Shown here piece after piece: positions 16,979 to 26,580 of a stretch of 50,019 nt of DNA. Source of the stretch: Blastopirellula sp. (lineage in GTDB: Bacteria > Planctomycetota > Planctomycetia > Pirellulales > Pirellulaceae). The translations under genes were made by a program, and so were the position numbers. Each line of letters starts with the position of its first letter. Positions within the stretch are counted from its first letter, which is position 1. The stretch is from positions 1-50,019 of the forward strand of contig NVWB01000025.1 in assembly GCA_002733575.1 (NCBI GenBank), written 5' to 3'. The notes under the pieces are model-generated. The model was given only the letters and a program-made list of their open reading frames with translations. It was not told the DNA's origin and did no database searches.

Positions 16979-18031
16979 TCAATTTCCGATGTAACGAGCA
17001 TAAACGGATCGAGCTTCGGTTTCATCATTGGTGCCTGAAATAATGGCCCTGCCGTCAGAAAAAATCGAAAGAATATAGTTTTCCACAAACAGTCGTAATA
17101 AAAAGCGATTGGATTCAACTTTGCCAATTTCGTGGAGTTTTTCGGCTAATCGAGAGAAGTCGACTGATTCCTGTTCTGGGAAGCTCAGTTGTACCGCATT
17201 GCGACCGCATAAAACGGCCGTTTGGCTACAACGGTCTCCTTCAAGCCAATCGTATTGTTGCTTACCACACGCCGGGCAGTCGGTATTTGCTTGCAAACTA
17301 TCGAGACCCAACTCGCGCATGCGGTTGCTCCACAGATCAATCACACGCAACTTACGGTCAATTTGAGCGACATTGCCTGAAAGAATTTTGATGGCCTCCA
17401 TACTCTCCAGCGAAGCAATGACGTTGATAATCGGCGAAACAATCCCGGCAGTATCGCAAGTGGGCGTGGTGCCAGGTGGTGGTGTGTCGTGCATCAGGCA
17501 TCGCAGGCATGGGGTCACGCCTGGCACCACGGTCATGGTCTGACCTTCGGCACCAATACAGCCGCCGTAGATCCAGGGAATTTGATATTTCAAAGCTGCG
17601 TCATTCAGCAAGAAACGAACTTCAAAATTATCGGTGCCATCGACAATCACATCGACACCATCAAGCAGTTGAGGCAAGTTCTGATGATTGACATGCGAAA
17701 CAATCGCTTCGATATTGATTTCAGAATTGATCTGTTCTAAATGATTCTTGGCGGCAATCGCTTTGGGAATTCCAGACGCCACATCTTGCTCGGTATACAT
17801 GACCTGACGCTGTAGATTGTTGAGCTCTAAGAAGTCACGGTCAACGATCCGTAAATTCCCCACGCCAGCCCGCGCCAAGGTATTGGCGATGACCGATCCT
17901 AAAGCCCCGACACCGACAACCAGTGCCCGAGATTGAGAGAGCTTTTTCTGGCCTGCTTCACCCAGTGGGGCGTAGGAAATCTGTCGTGCATACCGACTTA
18001 GATCTTTTTGTGGCAAGGGTTCGTTACTCAT
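16979..18031 (-). CDS. ThiF/MoeB/HesA-family adenylyltransferase (E1-like)
   Basis: About 350 residues from the ATG at 18031. The frame extends 23 codons further upstream, but this ATG overlaps the preceding gene's end by 8 bases and begins the family-like MSNEPLPQKDLSRYARQI. The ATP-binding loop VGVGALGS (about 39-46), the NNLQRQ Arg, and DGTDNFEVR are present. Zinc ligands are two CxxC pairs (C175/C178 and C252/C255), and the candidate catalytic Cys is C192 in TPTCDTAG. Residues about 265-350 form an extra C-terminal domain found in a subset of MoeB/ThiF proteins (VLCGRNAVQ, ARYIGN). These enzymes adenylate a C-terminal Gly of a sulfur-carrier protein such as MoaD or ThiS; no such carrier is visible nearby. 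Confidence 0.87.
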   Translation of the reverse strand: MSNEPLPQKDLSRYARQISYAPLGEAGQKKLSQSRALVVGVGALGSVIANTLARAGVGNLRIVDRDFLELNNLQRQVMYTEQDVASGIPKAIAAKNHLEQINSEINIEAIVSHVNHQNLPQLLDGVDVIVDGTDNFEVRFLLNDAALKYQIPWIYGGCIGAEGQTMTVVPGVTPCLRCLMHDTPPPGTTPTCDTAGIVSPIINVIASLESMEAIKILSGNVAQIDRKLRVIDLWSNRMRELGLDSLQANTDCPACGKQQYDWLEGDRCSQTAVLCGRNAVQLSFPEQESVDFSRLAEKLHEIGKVESNRFLLRLFVENYILSIFSDGRAIISGTNDETEARSVYARYIGN

Positions 18032-18926
18032 GCCCGACCCAAATGCCGGCAAACTCACCGGTTCCCTTAATTTCTCGTTGCAGCTCATCACACGCGGCAC
18101 GTGCTAACCTAGGATCAGAAAAGGCAGGCTCATCGTAGTTCTGCCAGATCATTTCAGGCACATCAAGCGAAGGTTGGATATCTAGTTCATCGCCGAATAG
18201 CTCATGCACAACAAATTTGGCCCACTTCGGAATATCTGCTGGTTCAGCCGATTCCCCAGGACGTAGCAAACAGCCTAGCAGTAAATGCGGTGCGAACTGG
18301 CCAGGAGATTCTTTAAATTCCACCGAAGGTAATAGTAACACTGCGGCAACCGCTGAATACTTTACCAAGCGTTCCAACTCGTTTTGAAAATCACCCTCAT
18401 AACTGGTCATCTCAACAATCAGAAACAGCCCTTGCAAAGTTGCTTGCAGGCAAAGTTCATCCGATGGATTGGAAACGAGCATGGCCATCGATTCGTTACG
18501 CCACGGTTCAATTGATTCAACCGCTGTACTCGCATCAGCGACGCCTGCACGCAGCACCCAGCGACGATCTTCCGCGATAAGATCACGCCCTTTGGTATGT
18601 AGATCACGGATGCCGAACTCACAAATGAACGGCGGTTTTAGGGATTCCGCCTGAATGGAACATCGATACAGGGCCGGGTTTCTGGTGGTCCAAAACAGAG
18701 GATCAATGATTTCTGTTTTAAGCAGCTTTAGATTTGATCCTGAATTCTGTGGCACATCAACGAATTGAAACTTGGAACTCAAGGTCTCCGCACGTTGGCT
18801 GAATGGGCCTTCCACCGAAACATCCTCAGCGCGAATGCTCGAATCAACTTTAATGAAAACATGCGTCTCCGCTTCGGAAGTTGCTCCTTGCAAAATTTGA
18901 ACCGACAACTCTTCTTGAGTATTCAT
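18024..18926 (-). CDS. Hypothetical protein, possible distant GH2-like fold
   Basis: This 300-residue protein has no signal peptide or membrane helix. I do not recognise a defined family. The segment D-P-L-F-W-T-T-R-N-P-A-L-Y-R followed by CEFGIRDL recalls the Ig-like to barrel boundary of family 2 glycosidases, and DELCLQATLQGLFLIVEM recalls the D-x-x-G-L-L-V-x-x-E region. The catalytic residues of that family cannot be placed, so an enzymatic role is doubtful. It starts 23 bases after uvrA ends and overlaps the MoeB-like gene by 8 bases, so the three genes are probably one operon with coupled translation. Confidence 0.7.
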   Translation of the reverse strand: MNTQEELSVQILQGATSEAETHVFIKVDSSIRAEDVSVEGPFSQRAETLSSKFQFVDVPQNSGSNLKLLKTEIIDPLFWTTRNPALYRCSIQAESLKPPFICEFGIRDLHTKGRDLIAEDRRWVLRAGVADASTAVESIEPWRNESMAMLVSNPSDELCLQATLQGLFLIVEMTSYEGDFQNELERLVKYSAVAAVLLLPSVEFKESPGQFAPHLLLGCLLRPGESAEPADIPKWAKFVVHELFGDELDIQPSLDVPEMIWQNYDEPAFSDPRLARAACDELQREIKGTGEFAGIWVGHE

Positions 18927-18949
18927 ACTAAGTGCAATCTTCCTTTAAG

Positions 18950-21814
18950 TTAATCTTCTTCAGCTCGTGCTAATTCACGGGCCTTTAATGCAACGGCCAA
19001 ATACTGTCCGGTTTTGGAAGCAGGGTTCTCAGCCAAATCTTCTGGGGTGCCTTCGGCAACCACGGTTCCACCCTCTTCTGCCGCACCAGGGCCTAGATCA
19101 ATAATCCAATCGGCGGCCATCATCACATGGATGTTATGTTCCACGACAATCAGCGAATGTCCCACTTGAATGAGTGATTCAAAGCAATCTAACAACTGTA
19201 CAATGTCTGCAAAATGGAGGCCCGTGGTCGGTTCATCCAGTAAGAACAGTGTTCTTCCTCGTTTGCTGCTGGCCAAGTAACCCGCCAGTTTCAATCGCTG
19301 AGCTTCACCCGCCGAAAGTGTATTCGCAGGCTGACCTAGCCGTAGATAATCGAGACCGACATCTATCAGCTTCTGTAATTTAGATTGAACTTTGGGTTGT
19401 CCTCGGAAGAAGACAAACGCTTCTCGAATCGTCATGTCGAGCACATCGGCAATTGACTTGCCACGATAAACGACTTCGAGCACTTCTTTTTTATAGCGAC
19501 GACTTTTACACTCAGGGCATCGCATGTAAACATCGGCTAAAAACTGCATGTCGATGGCAATGTGCCCATCGCCATCACAGCTATCACAGCGGCCACCTTT
19601 GACATTGAAACTAAAATGGCTGGCGGTAAAGTTATGTGTACGTGCCTGAACCGTGGAGGCAAATACCGAGCGAATTTCATCGAACGCTTTGATGTAAGTT
19701 ACCGGATTGGATCGAGGCGACCGGCCAATCGGGCTTTGATCAACCAATACAATATCGTCGATCTGCCCATCGCCGAAAACATCGTCACAGTCGAGCGACT
19801 TCGGGGCTTCCTTGCGTTTGCGTCGACATAAGGCAGGGTACAGCGTGCTATCAACCAGTGTGCTTTTTCCGGCTCCGCTTACACCGGTTACCACGCAAAG
19901 AACACCCAGCGGAAAATCGACATCGATATTTTTCAGGTTATTACCACGTGCCCCTTTGACCCTTACTTTACCGTGAGTGATACTCCGGCGGCGATCAAAA
20001 CGGACCACCTCACGGCGGCCAGATAAGTAATCGCCGGTCAAACTATTTTCATCGGCTTCCAGTTCCTCTGGAGTGCCTTGGAAAACAATTTCGCCACCAC
20101 GTTCACCAGCGCCAGGTCCAAATTCAACCACTTGATCTGCCAAACGGATCATCGTCTCTTCATGCTCTACCAGTACCACGGTATTCCCGCGTTCTTTTAG
20201 ATCAACTAAAGCTGAAGTCAATCGACCAATATCACTAGGATGCAAGCCAACCGAAGGTTCATCCAGCACATAAAGCATATTGACTAAACTTGAACCAAGC
20301 GTCGAAGTTAAAACCACCCGCTGAGCCTCTCCGCCACTGATGGTTCGTAAAGTTCGATCCAATGACAGGTAGCCTAACCCAACGATATTCAGATATTTAA
20401 GCCGGGAATGAACTTGAGAAAGGACTTGGCGACTGATGCTTCGCCGATGCTCATCCAAGTCGAGATTCTCGATGAACTCCAACGCATCGCATATTTTTAT
20501 ATCGGAAATTTCTGCAATGTTTTTTCCGTTGATGCGTACGGCCAAAGTCTCGTCACGCAGGCGAGTCCCTTGACAAGTCTGGCAAAGCTTAAAACTTCGC
20601 CAACGACTTAAAAATACCCGAAGGTGCATTTTGTATTTACGCCGTTCAAGCCAGCTGAAAAACCCTTGGAGACCGCCAAATTCGCGTTCAGGCACTCCTT
20701 CGCGAATTAGTTTTAGATGACGTTCTTCCAAGTCACGAAACGGAACTTGCGTAGGGAGATCATAATCATCGGCCAGAGCCAAAAGTTCTTCTAACTCGTG
20801 TTTATAGGCTGGAGTATTCCAAGGGGCAATGGCACCTTCGGCTAGTGATTTACGCGTATCTGGAACAATCAGTTCCATATCGATATCAATCACATTGCCA
20901 AATCCTTCGCAGGCAGCACAGGCACCCAAGGGGCTGTTGAAATTAAACAGCCGAGGCTCAAGTTCTAAATAATCGATCTCGCAATCATGGCATCGCAGTT
21001 CACTACTAAACGAAAGACGTTTCCATTGTTTGCCATCAATGCTGTGGGAAGTTGCTTTGCCATTAACTGCTGCAACCGCTGGGTCATTCGCTTCAACAAA
21101 CAGTTGGCAGGCCCCTTCGCCATGCAGGAACGCGATTTCTAATGCTTCACGCAGTCGCTCAACATTCAGGTTCTCGCCCGTCAACCGATCTGCCACGGCG
21201 TAAAGGGTATTGGGTTTGTCCGCAAGCGACGATGGAATCACTTCCGATGAAAGATTGAAAGTTCGATCACCCGCGATGACCCTGACAAAGCCATCTTCCT
21301 TAAAATCATTGGTGATCGCTAGTAATTCAGTCTCATCAGCAGCCAATGCACTGAATGTCAGCATCATCCGACCACTCAATCCGAGATCAATTAATCGCAA
21401 GGCAACAGATTGTGGCGTATCACGTTGAATTGACTTCCCGCACCCAGTGCAAGTGATTTCACCTATTTTCGAGAACAGCAATCGCAAATAGTCGGTTGTT
21501 TCAGTAGTAGTTCCTACAGTGGAACGACTCGAACGATTATCGCTGGCCCTGGTGACCGCTAAGGCAGGCGGAATACCGTCGATACTTTCGGCAGCCGGTT
21601 TTTCTAAGCGTTCTAAGAACTGTCGCGTATAGGCAGAAAAACTCTCGATATATCGGCGTTGGCCTTCCGCGTAAAGGGTATCGAGCGCCATGCTCGTTTT
21701 GCCACTTCCGCTAACGCCGCAAAATACGATCAGTTGTTGATGTGGAAGATCAAGGTCCACCTTTTTTAGGTTGTGAACTTCAACGCCACGCAAGCTTATA
21801 TGAGAACTCGACAA
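18950..21814 (-). CDS. uvrA: UvrA-family excinuclease ABC subunit A
   Basis: This 954-residue protein is close to the usual UvrA length. UvrA is the damage-recognition ATPase of nucleotide excision repair. The first ABC half has Walker A GVSGSGKT (33-40), and ISGGEAQR with YVLDEPSVGLHPSD near residue 490. The second half has GVSGAGKST (about 641), the zinc module CDSCDGDG and CPEC (about 741), LSAGEAQR (about 830) and LDEPTTGLHFAD. The first zinc module is CHDC and CAAC. The region SRSTVGTTTETTDYLRLL corresponds to the UvrB-binding area but diverges from the usual sequence just before it, so a second UvrA paralogue cannot be excluded. The start is TTG at 21814; an in-frame stop lies two codons upstream, so no longer start exists. 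Confidence 0.9.
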   Translation of the reverse strand: MSSSHISLRGVEVHNLKKVDLDLPHQQLIVFCGVSGSGKTSMALDTLYAEGQRRYIESFSAYTRQFLERLEKPAAESIDGIPPALAVTRASDNRSSRSTVGTTTETTDYLRLLFSKIGEITCTGCGKSIQRDTPQSVALRLIDLGLSGRMMLTFSALAADETELLAITNDFKEDGFVRVIAGDRTFNLSSEVIPSSLADKPNTLYAVADRLTGENLNVERLREALEIAFLHGEGACQLFVEANDPAVAAVNGKATSHSIDGKQWKRLSFSSELRCHDCEIDYLELEPRLFNFNSPLGACAACEGFGNVIDIDMELIVPDTRKSLAEGAIAPWNTPAYKHELEELLALADDYDLPTQVPFRDLEERHLKLIREGVPEREFGGLQGFFSWLERRKYKMHLRVFLSRWRSFKLCQTCQGTRLRDETLAVRINGKNIAEISDIKICDALEFIENLDLDEHRRSISRQVLSQVHSRLKYLNIVGLGYLSLDRTLRTISGGEAQRVVLTSTLGSSLVNMLYVLDEPSVGLHPSDIGRLTSALVDLKERGNTVVLVEHEETMIRLADQVVEFGPGAGERGGEIVFQGTPEELEADENSLTGDYLSGRREVVRFDRRRSITHGKVRVKGARGNNLKNIDVDFPLGVLCVVTGVSGAGKSTLVDSTLYPALCRRKRKEAPKSLDCDDVFGDGQIDDIVLVDQSPIGRSPRSNPVTYIKAFDEIRSVFASTVQARTHNFTASHFSFNVKGGRCDSCDGDGHIAIDMQFLADVYMRCPECKSRRYKKEVLEVVYRGKSIADVLDMTIREAFVFFRGQPKVQSKLQKLIDVGLDYLRLGQPANTLSAGEAQRLKLAGYLASSKRGRTLFLLDEPTTGLHFADIVQLLDCFESLIQVGHSLIVVEHNIHVMMAADWIIDLGPGAAEEGGTVVAEGTPEDLAENPASKTGQYLAVALKARELARAEED

Positions 21815-21940
21815 GGTTTAAACCTTACCACCAGAGGTAATCGATTGAAATTTAATCTTTCATTTTACCGCACGTAGAACCTACCGAAAAGAGAGGGCTA
21901 AACACGCAATTTAGCGATTTCCTCATAGATTCCGAACAAT

Positions 21941-21961
21941 TTGTCCGATTTGTTAGGACAA
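21941..21961 (+). promoter_or_regulatory. Short palindrome upstream of gdhA
   Basis: TTGTCC (21941-21946) and GGACAA (21956-21961) form a 6-bp inverted repeat with a 9-base spacer, about 85 bases before the gdhA start. It lies in the divergent gap between uvrA and gdhA and may be an operator or part of a promoter. Evidence is only the symmetry and position. Confidence 0.25.
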
Positions 21962-22045
21962 TTCAGAAACCTCCTCTACTATATGGGTATCTTATGGACA
22001 GACTGTTGTTCAATTTTCTTCCATCTAAATTAAAGCACGAAGCTT

Positions 22046-23347
22046 ATGATTGTTGCATCTGACGACACTATTTTTTCTGACGCACTCCGCAGGCTAGACA
22101 AGGCATTTCAGTTTGCAGATGTCGATCCCGAAGTAATTCTGCGGTTGAAATACCCGAAGGCCACCATGCAAGTTGCCATTCCGGTTCGTATGGATGACGG
22201 GTCACTCAGAGTGTTTGAAGGCTATCGAGTTCGCTATGACGATAGCCGCGGGCCGGGAAAAGGCGGTATTCGATTTCATCCTTCGGTCTCATTAGGCGAA
22301 GTCAAAGCGCTCGCTTTTTGGATGACCTGTAAATGTGCAGTTATGGGCATCCCTTTTGGTGGCGCCAAAGGAGGCGTCACGGTCAACCCTAAAGAATTAT
22401 CACGACTGGAACTCGAACGGCTGAGCCGGGGATTTATTCGTCAGATCGCCGACTTCATTGGACCTGATAGAGATATCCCGGCCCCTGATGTCTATACCAA
22501 CGCCATGATCATGGGCTGGATGATGGATGAGTATTCCAAACTCTCAGGGCAACGAGTACCAGCAGTAATTACGGGCAAGCCTATTCCCTTAGGCGGAAGC
22601 TTAGGCCGTGACGATGCCACAGGCCGCGGGGCCTATTATTGCATCAAAGAATTTGAAAGCCGCAAAGGTTGGGTACCCGGCGAAATGCGAGTTGCCGTAC
22701 AAGGATTCGGTAATGCGGGGCAAAGTGTGGCCCAGCTATTATATGCCGATGGTTATAAAATCGTGGCCGTGAGTGACTCACAAGGGGGAATTCATAACGA
22801 AGATGGGTTTGATATTCCAAGCTTGGCCTATATGAAAAATGAAAGTCGGCGGCTTGAAGCCGTCTACTGCAACGGGGCGCTTTGCGAGACCATTAATGCT
22901 GATCGATTGACCAACGAAGAATTGTTGAAACTTGATGTAGATATTCTGATACCTGCTGCCATGGAAAATCAAATTACCATTGAGAATGCAGAACAGATTA
23001 AAGCCCATGTCATTGTTGAAGTTGCCAATGGACCTATTACCAGTCAAGCCGATGAGATCTTAAACAAAAACGGTAAGATCATCATCCCCGATATCCTAGC
23101 AAACGCAGGTGGTGTCACTGTTAGTTACTTTGAATGGGTACAAAATAAAGCTGGCTACTATTGGCCACTCGACGAAGTTCATTCCAAACTGCGGGCCATC
23201 ATGACGCGAGAGTTTGGAAACATCTACGACTTAATGCAAAAATACGAATGCGACATGCGAACGGCCGCCTATGTACTAGCCCTAACCCGCATCAACGAAG
23301 CCATCAGTGCCCACGGAACTGATCGCTACTTCAGCGGAAACGACTAA
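22046..23347 (+). CDS. gdhA: Glu/Leu/Phe/Val dehydrogenase (glutamate dehydrogenase)
   Basis: This 433-residue protein catalyses reversible oxidative deamination, most likely of glutamate to 2-oxoglutarate and ammonia. Conserved segments include GPGKGGIRFHP, MTCKCAVMGIPFGGAKGGV with the catalytic Lys, IPAPDVYTNAMIMGWMMDEY, the Rossmann loop VQGFGNAGQSV, and VEVANGPIT near the nucleotide site. The length and pattern match the hexameric short-chain GDH group. NAD or NADP preference is not readable with confidence. The gene stands alone on the plus strand, divergent from uvrA and convergent with tsaE, so it has its own promoter. The ATG at 22046 has no obvious Shine-Dalgarno sequence. Confidence 0.93.
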   Translation: MIVASDDTIFSDALRRLDKAFQFADVDPEVILRLKYPKATMQVAIPVRMDDGSLRVFEGYRVRYDDSRGPGKGGIRFHPSVSLGEVKALAFWMTCKCAVMGIPFGGAKGGVTVNPKELSRLELERLSRGFIRQIADFIGPDRDIPAPDVYTNAMIMGWMMDEYSKLSGQRVPAVITGKPIPLGGSLGRDDATGRGAYYCIKEFESRKGWVPGEMRVAVQGFGNAGQSVAQLLYADGYKIVAVSDSQGGIHNEDGFDIPSLAYMKNESRRLEAVYCNGALCETINADRLTNEELLKLDVDILIPAAMENQITIENAEQIKAHVIVEVANGPITSQADEILNKNGKIIIPDILANAGGVTVSYFEWVQNKAGYYWPLDEVHSKLRAIMTREFGNIYDLMQKYECDMRTAAYVLALTRINEAISAHGTDRYFSGND

Positions 23348-23403
23348 CCGCCAAGTACGCAATGAAAGAATAGATTACTCACGCTACGGCCCAAAGAACC
23401 CCG

Positions 23404-23433
23404 TGAAAACCTCGTTATAATGAAGGATTTTCA
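23404..23433 (+). terminator. Possible terminator of gdhA
   Basis: TGAAAACCT (23404-23412) pairs with AGGATTTTCA (23424-23433) with one bulged base, and GGGTTTTG follows. It lies 56 bases past the gdhA stop in a convergent gap. The stem is AT-rich and the T-run short, so this is a weak call. Confidence 0.35.
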
Positions 23434-23517
23434 GGGTTTTGTTCGAGTGCTCGGACCAAGCTTTGGTTTCGGACTGGAGTTTCTTTGGAATAGAAATCAT
23501 TGAGAGATCAACTGTAT

Positions 23518-23997
23518 CTAGGATGCTTTGCTTATTCTCTGCGACAGTTTGTCCATCAGTTCTTTCGCAAGTTGATGTCCACTGATCTCAAATTCCCGTT
23601 CGGTTTCTCCGGTTACTTTGATTTCGATTTTTAAATACTCGTAGGGCAAACAATCAGAAACACGGTCTGCCCATTCTACAAAGGTCAGGCCGCTTGAATC
23701 AAAGTATTCTTCAGGCCCCAGTTCTAAAAACTCATCATCATCTTTGATGCGATAGGCGTCCATGTGATAGATGGTTCGCTCGCCATAGTATTCTTGGATC
23801 AAGACAAACGTGGGGCTGCTTACTTGTTGAGGGTCAATTCCGCAGGCTTGAGCAACCGCTTTCACAAGGCGCGTTTTACCTGCTCCGAGTGTTCCGCAGA
23901 GTGAGATCACGGTAGAGTCAGGAAGCACATCGGCGAGTGCTTGCCCCAATTGCTCTGTGTCAGATTCGTTATTTGCAATGTACGTGATGGGTGTCAT
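23518..23997 (-). CDS. tsaE: tRNA threonylcarbamoyladenosine biosynthesis ATPase TsaE
   Basis: About 159 residues. TsaE is the P-loop ATPase partner of TsaD and TsaB in making t6A37 on tRNAs that read ANN codons. Visible motifs are Walker A GTLGAGKT, SPTFVLIQEY and HMDAYRI. The tail FVEWADRV matches the family's conserved V-E-W-x-x-R segment. The ATG at 23997 begins one base after the thiL stop codon; a TTG at 24012 would add five residues and overlap thiL. Coupling with thiL is likely either way. The first step of the same pathway is represented by the Sua5-type domain at 1182-2324, so the pathway genes are split in this genome. Confidence 0.92.
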   Translation of the reverse strand: MTPITYIANNESDTEQLGQALADVLPDSTVISLCGTLGAGKTRLVKAVAQACGIDPQQVSSPTFVLIQEYYGERTIYHMDAYRIKDDDEFLELGPEEYFDSSGLTFVEWADRVSDCLPYEYLKIEIKVTGETEREFEISGHQLAKELMDKLSQRISKAS

Positions 23998-23998
23998 T

Positions 23999-24940
23999 TT
24001 ATTGGTGAACAAATCCTTGGGGAACTAATTTGGATCTTTGGCTTTCTGTATCAATCGAGTAGAGACCCAATTCTTTTGTAAAATACCCGATGTGTGTGAT
24101 CGGGCAACTCAAGTTGTTTGATTCTATAATTCTTGTTGCTTCAGTGGGAGAGGCCGCTAGTAATAGTTCAAAATCTTCGCCATCTTGCAAGGCATGTTCT
24201 AACGGCGAAAGTTGATCTTTATCTTGCAAAGACAACTGTTGAGCATCGACTGATATCGGAATCTGGTCAACCAGTAATTCCACTCCAACTTTACTTGCTC
24301 GGCATATACGAGACAAATCAAGTGACAGTCCATCGCTAATATCCATGGCAGTTGAGATATTGAATTGCTGGCGAAGTGACAACGCCTCGTTGACTCGCGG
24401 TGTAAACTCAAAGTGTTTCTTTAGAATGCTGCCGCCAAGGGTGCCTGTTACCAGAAGGTGATCTCCCGCTTGAGCATTGCACCGTAACCACGGGATGTTG
24501 CCTTGCATGGCACCAAATGCAGTGATGTTGATAGCCAAAGGGCCATTCCAACAATTGGTGTCTCCGCCAGCGATAACCACATCGTATTGTTGTGCCAAAG
24601 GAAGGATGCCCTGATAGAGTTGAAGTGCCAACTCGTAAGGATCGATTGAGCTGAATTTTGAATGTGTAGAAGGCAACAGGAGACTGACAATTACTCCAAC
24701 AGGCTGAGCGGCCATGGCTGCCAAGTCGCTGAGGTTGACCGCCAGTGCTTTACGACCAATCAGCTTAGGATCAGCATCGGCTAGAATGAAGTCGATCTGA
24801 TCGGTGATCATGTCCGACGTTACGACCAAGTCATCTCTTGTTCGCCAATCGAGAATGGCCGCATCGTCACCAATTCCAACGAGCAAGTCGTCAGAACTAG
24901 GTAGATGCTTTGTTAGATAATCTATCAGTTGTCGTTCCAT
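23999..24940 (-). CDS. thiL: Thiamine-monophosphate kinase
   Basis: This 313-residue protein phosphorylates thiamine monophosphate to the active diphosphate with ATP. It carries GIGDDAAI near residue 22, the TSDMITDQIDF segment, ALAVNLSDLAAMAAQP, VIAGGDTN and STAMDISDGLSLDL, all characteristic of ThiL and the AIR-synthase-like fold. Its length matches the family. The ATG at 24940 opens with MERQLIDYLTKHLPSSDDLLVGIG. It immediately precedes tsaE with one base between stop and start, so the two are coexpressed. No thi-box riboswitch is seen in the short leader (24941-25050). Confidence 0.92.
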   Translation of the reverse strand: MERQLIDYLTKHLPSSDDLLVGIGDDAAILDWRTRDDLVVTSDMITDQIDFILADADPKLIGRKALAVNLSDLAAMAAQPVGVIVSLLLPSTHSKFSSIDPYELALQLYQGILPLAQQYDVVIAGGDTNCWNGPLAINITAFGAMQGNIPWLRCNAQAGDHLLVTGTLGGSILKKHFEFTPRVNEALSLRQQFNISTAMDISDGLSLDLSRICRASKVGVELLVDQIPISVDAQQLSLQDKDQLSPLEHALQDGEDFELLLAASPTEATRIIESNNLSCPITHIGYFTKELGLYSIDTESQRSKLVPQGFVHQ

Positions 24941-25050
24941 AATGCCTTCAATCTAATCACGAGTGAGTGATTCGATGATACGGCACAGAACTAAAATGAG
25001 CAACAACCGACGAAGATAAACCGTCAGTGCTGCTAAATGTTTTCAACCGG

Positions 25051-26406
25051 TTATCGATACTGGACAGACGAAACCGCGATATGCCCATACAGGGTTTCGT
25101 TTTCACGTAAAATGTAGAACTTCATCGGTTTCTTTTGAGCAAACACGTCACTGCTAAGAATATATTCGAGATCTTTGAGCGAAACCGTTTCCCACTCGTG
25201 CATGCCTAGAAGTACATCTCCAATGTGAATTCCCTGCTTAGTTGCAGGGCTATTGGCACGTATTGCCGTGATGGCCAGGCCCCCATGATACGAAGTATTA
25301 GTCGCATCGAACTGGCCTTCTGGAATTTCTCTGAGTCGAACTCCAAGGCTCTTCCATGCTAAGTCAACAACCGAGTTTGAACTCGTCAAGCTCTTCACAA
25401 CGAGGCTTAGCTGTTTTGGTTGATCTTCGTCACGCACGATTATGAGTGTGACTTCTTCTCCAGTTTTTCGGTTCAACAAGGCCCGTTCAATGTCTAGTTG
25501 ATAGCCAATTGTTATGTCTTCGATTGATTGGATTTGATCGCCCGATTTGATTCCACTAACAGCGGCAGGGCTACCTTTTTCGACTGCATCAACAATATAG
25601 ACAGCCTTGCCATCGACAAGTTTCGTATTGCCAGCGAGTCCATGCCAGTGATTATCTAAGGTTTCAACTGAAAGCAGATTAGCCGAGATTTTCATTACCG
25701 TATCAGCTGGAATTGCAAATCCAATGCCCTGAGCTCCAACGCGTACCGCAACATTGATGCCAATCATTTGGCCATCAATGTTTAACAGTGGGCCACCGGA
25801 ATTACCCGGATTGATCGAGGCATCGGTTTGAATTAAGTCGTAGTATTTTTGCGTATCGGTGACTTGAACTGTTCGGTGCAACGCGCTGATAATTCCTTGA
25901 GTTACCGAATTTTCGTAACCATAAGCGTTGCCTACTGCAATCACAGTTTCGCCGGGCATTAAATCATCAGAGGTTCCGATATTAATTACTGGTAATTTTT
26001 TCTCGGTATTGATCTTGATAATCGCGAGATCGGTTTTTCGATCATGTGAAATCAATTGCCCAATAAAAGTCTTTCCGTCGGAGAGTGTCACTTGAATTCG
26101 ACGAACTCCTTCGACGACATGATAATTCGTGACAATATAACCACGGGGATCAACGACAACGCCGGTACCCATTCCGTTGACTTGACGTTGCGTATTTCCC
26201 ACACTACTGGATGATGCTATCGTTTTGTGTCCATGGATATTGACAATCGATTCTTTGGCATTCTGAACTGCTTTTACTATGGGTGTTTTTCGAAGTTCTG
26301 AGCCTGTAGCTCTGCCTATGATTGCAGAGCTAAATGTCTGAACCGACATAATAATTGCAAGTATTCCAAACAATGGAACGAGATTGCGCGAGGCAGGTAA
26401 TCGCAT
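25051..26406 (-). CDS. HtrA/DegP-type serine protease with two PDZ domains
   Basis: This 451-residue exported protease has a signal anchor at about 10-28. The trypsin-like domain has an intact triad: His96 (NYHVV), Asp126 (RKTDLAII) and Ser203 (NPGNSGGPLL). Two PDZ domains follow, roughly 240-330 (KGSPAAVSGIKSGDQIQSIE) and 350-445 (ANSPATKQGIHIGDVLLGM). The family degrades or refolds damaged envelope proteins. The frame begins with ATG at 26406. The gap before thiL is 110 bases and no terminator is visible between them. I leave the symbol empty because DegP, DegQ and DegS types cannot be separated here. Confidence 0.92.
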   Translation of the reverse strand: MRLPASRNLVPLFGILAIIMSVQTFSSAIIGRATGSELRKTPIVKAVQNAKESIVNIHGHKTIASSSSVGNTQRQVNGMGTGVVVDPRGYIVTNYHVVEGVRRIQVTLSDGKTFIGQLISHDRKTDLAIIKINTEKKLPVINIGTSDDLMPGETVIAVGNAYGYENSVTQGIISALHRTVQVTDTQKYYDLIQTDASINPGNSGGPLLNIDGQMIGINVAVRVGAQGIGFAIPADTVMKISANLLSVETLDNHWHGLAGNTKLVDGKAVYIVDAVEKGSPAAVSGIKSGDQIQSIEDITIGYQLDIERALLNRKTGEEVTLIIVRDEDQPKQLSLVVKSLTSSNSVVDLAWKSLGVRLREIPEGQFDATNTSYHGGLAITAIRANSPATKQGIHIGDVLLGMHEWETVSLKDLEYILSSDVFAQKKPMKFYILRENETLYGHIAVSSVQYR

Positions 26407-26516
26407 AGATGTCTCGTCTGATAGCAGGTCGATTGGAGATGATAAAACATTAGACCGTTATCTGGATGTTCATACATAAAGCCGAACATTACAGACACGA
26501 TATGATTAGTTTCATC

Positions 26517-26580
26517 GGAACTCTATTTCCCCACTCTTGATTGCCAGCGCGGCTGGCCCGCAGAGTCGACCTAGAGTTCC
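26517..26580. repeat. Nested intergenic hairpin
   Basis: An outer perfect 9-bp stem, GGAACTCTA (26517-26525) and TAGAGTTCC (26572-26580), encloses a 5-bp stem ACTCT/AGAGT (26533-26537 and 26562-26566) and a GCCAGC-GCG-GCTGGC hairpin (26543-26557). The 64-base unit is symmetrical and lies between two minus-strand genes. It has no T-run, so it is not a typical terminator. It could be a single REP-like unit or a leader structure of the protease gene. Confidence 0.65.
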
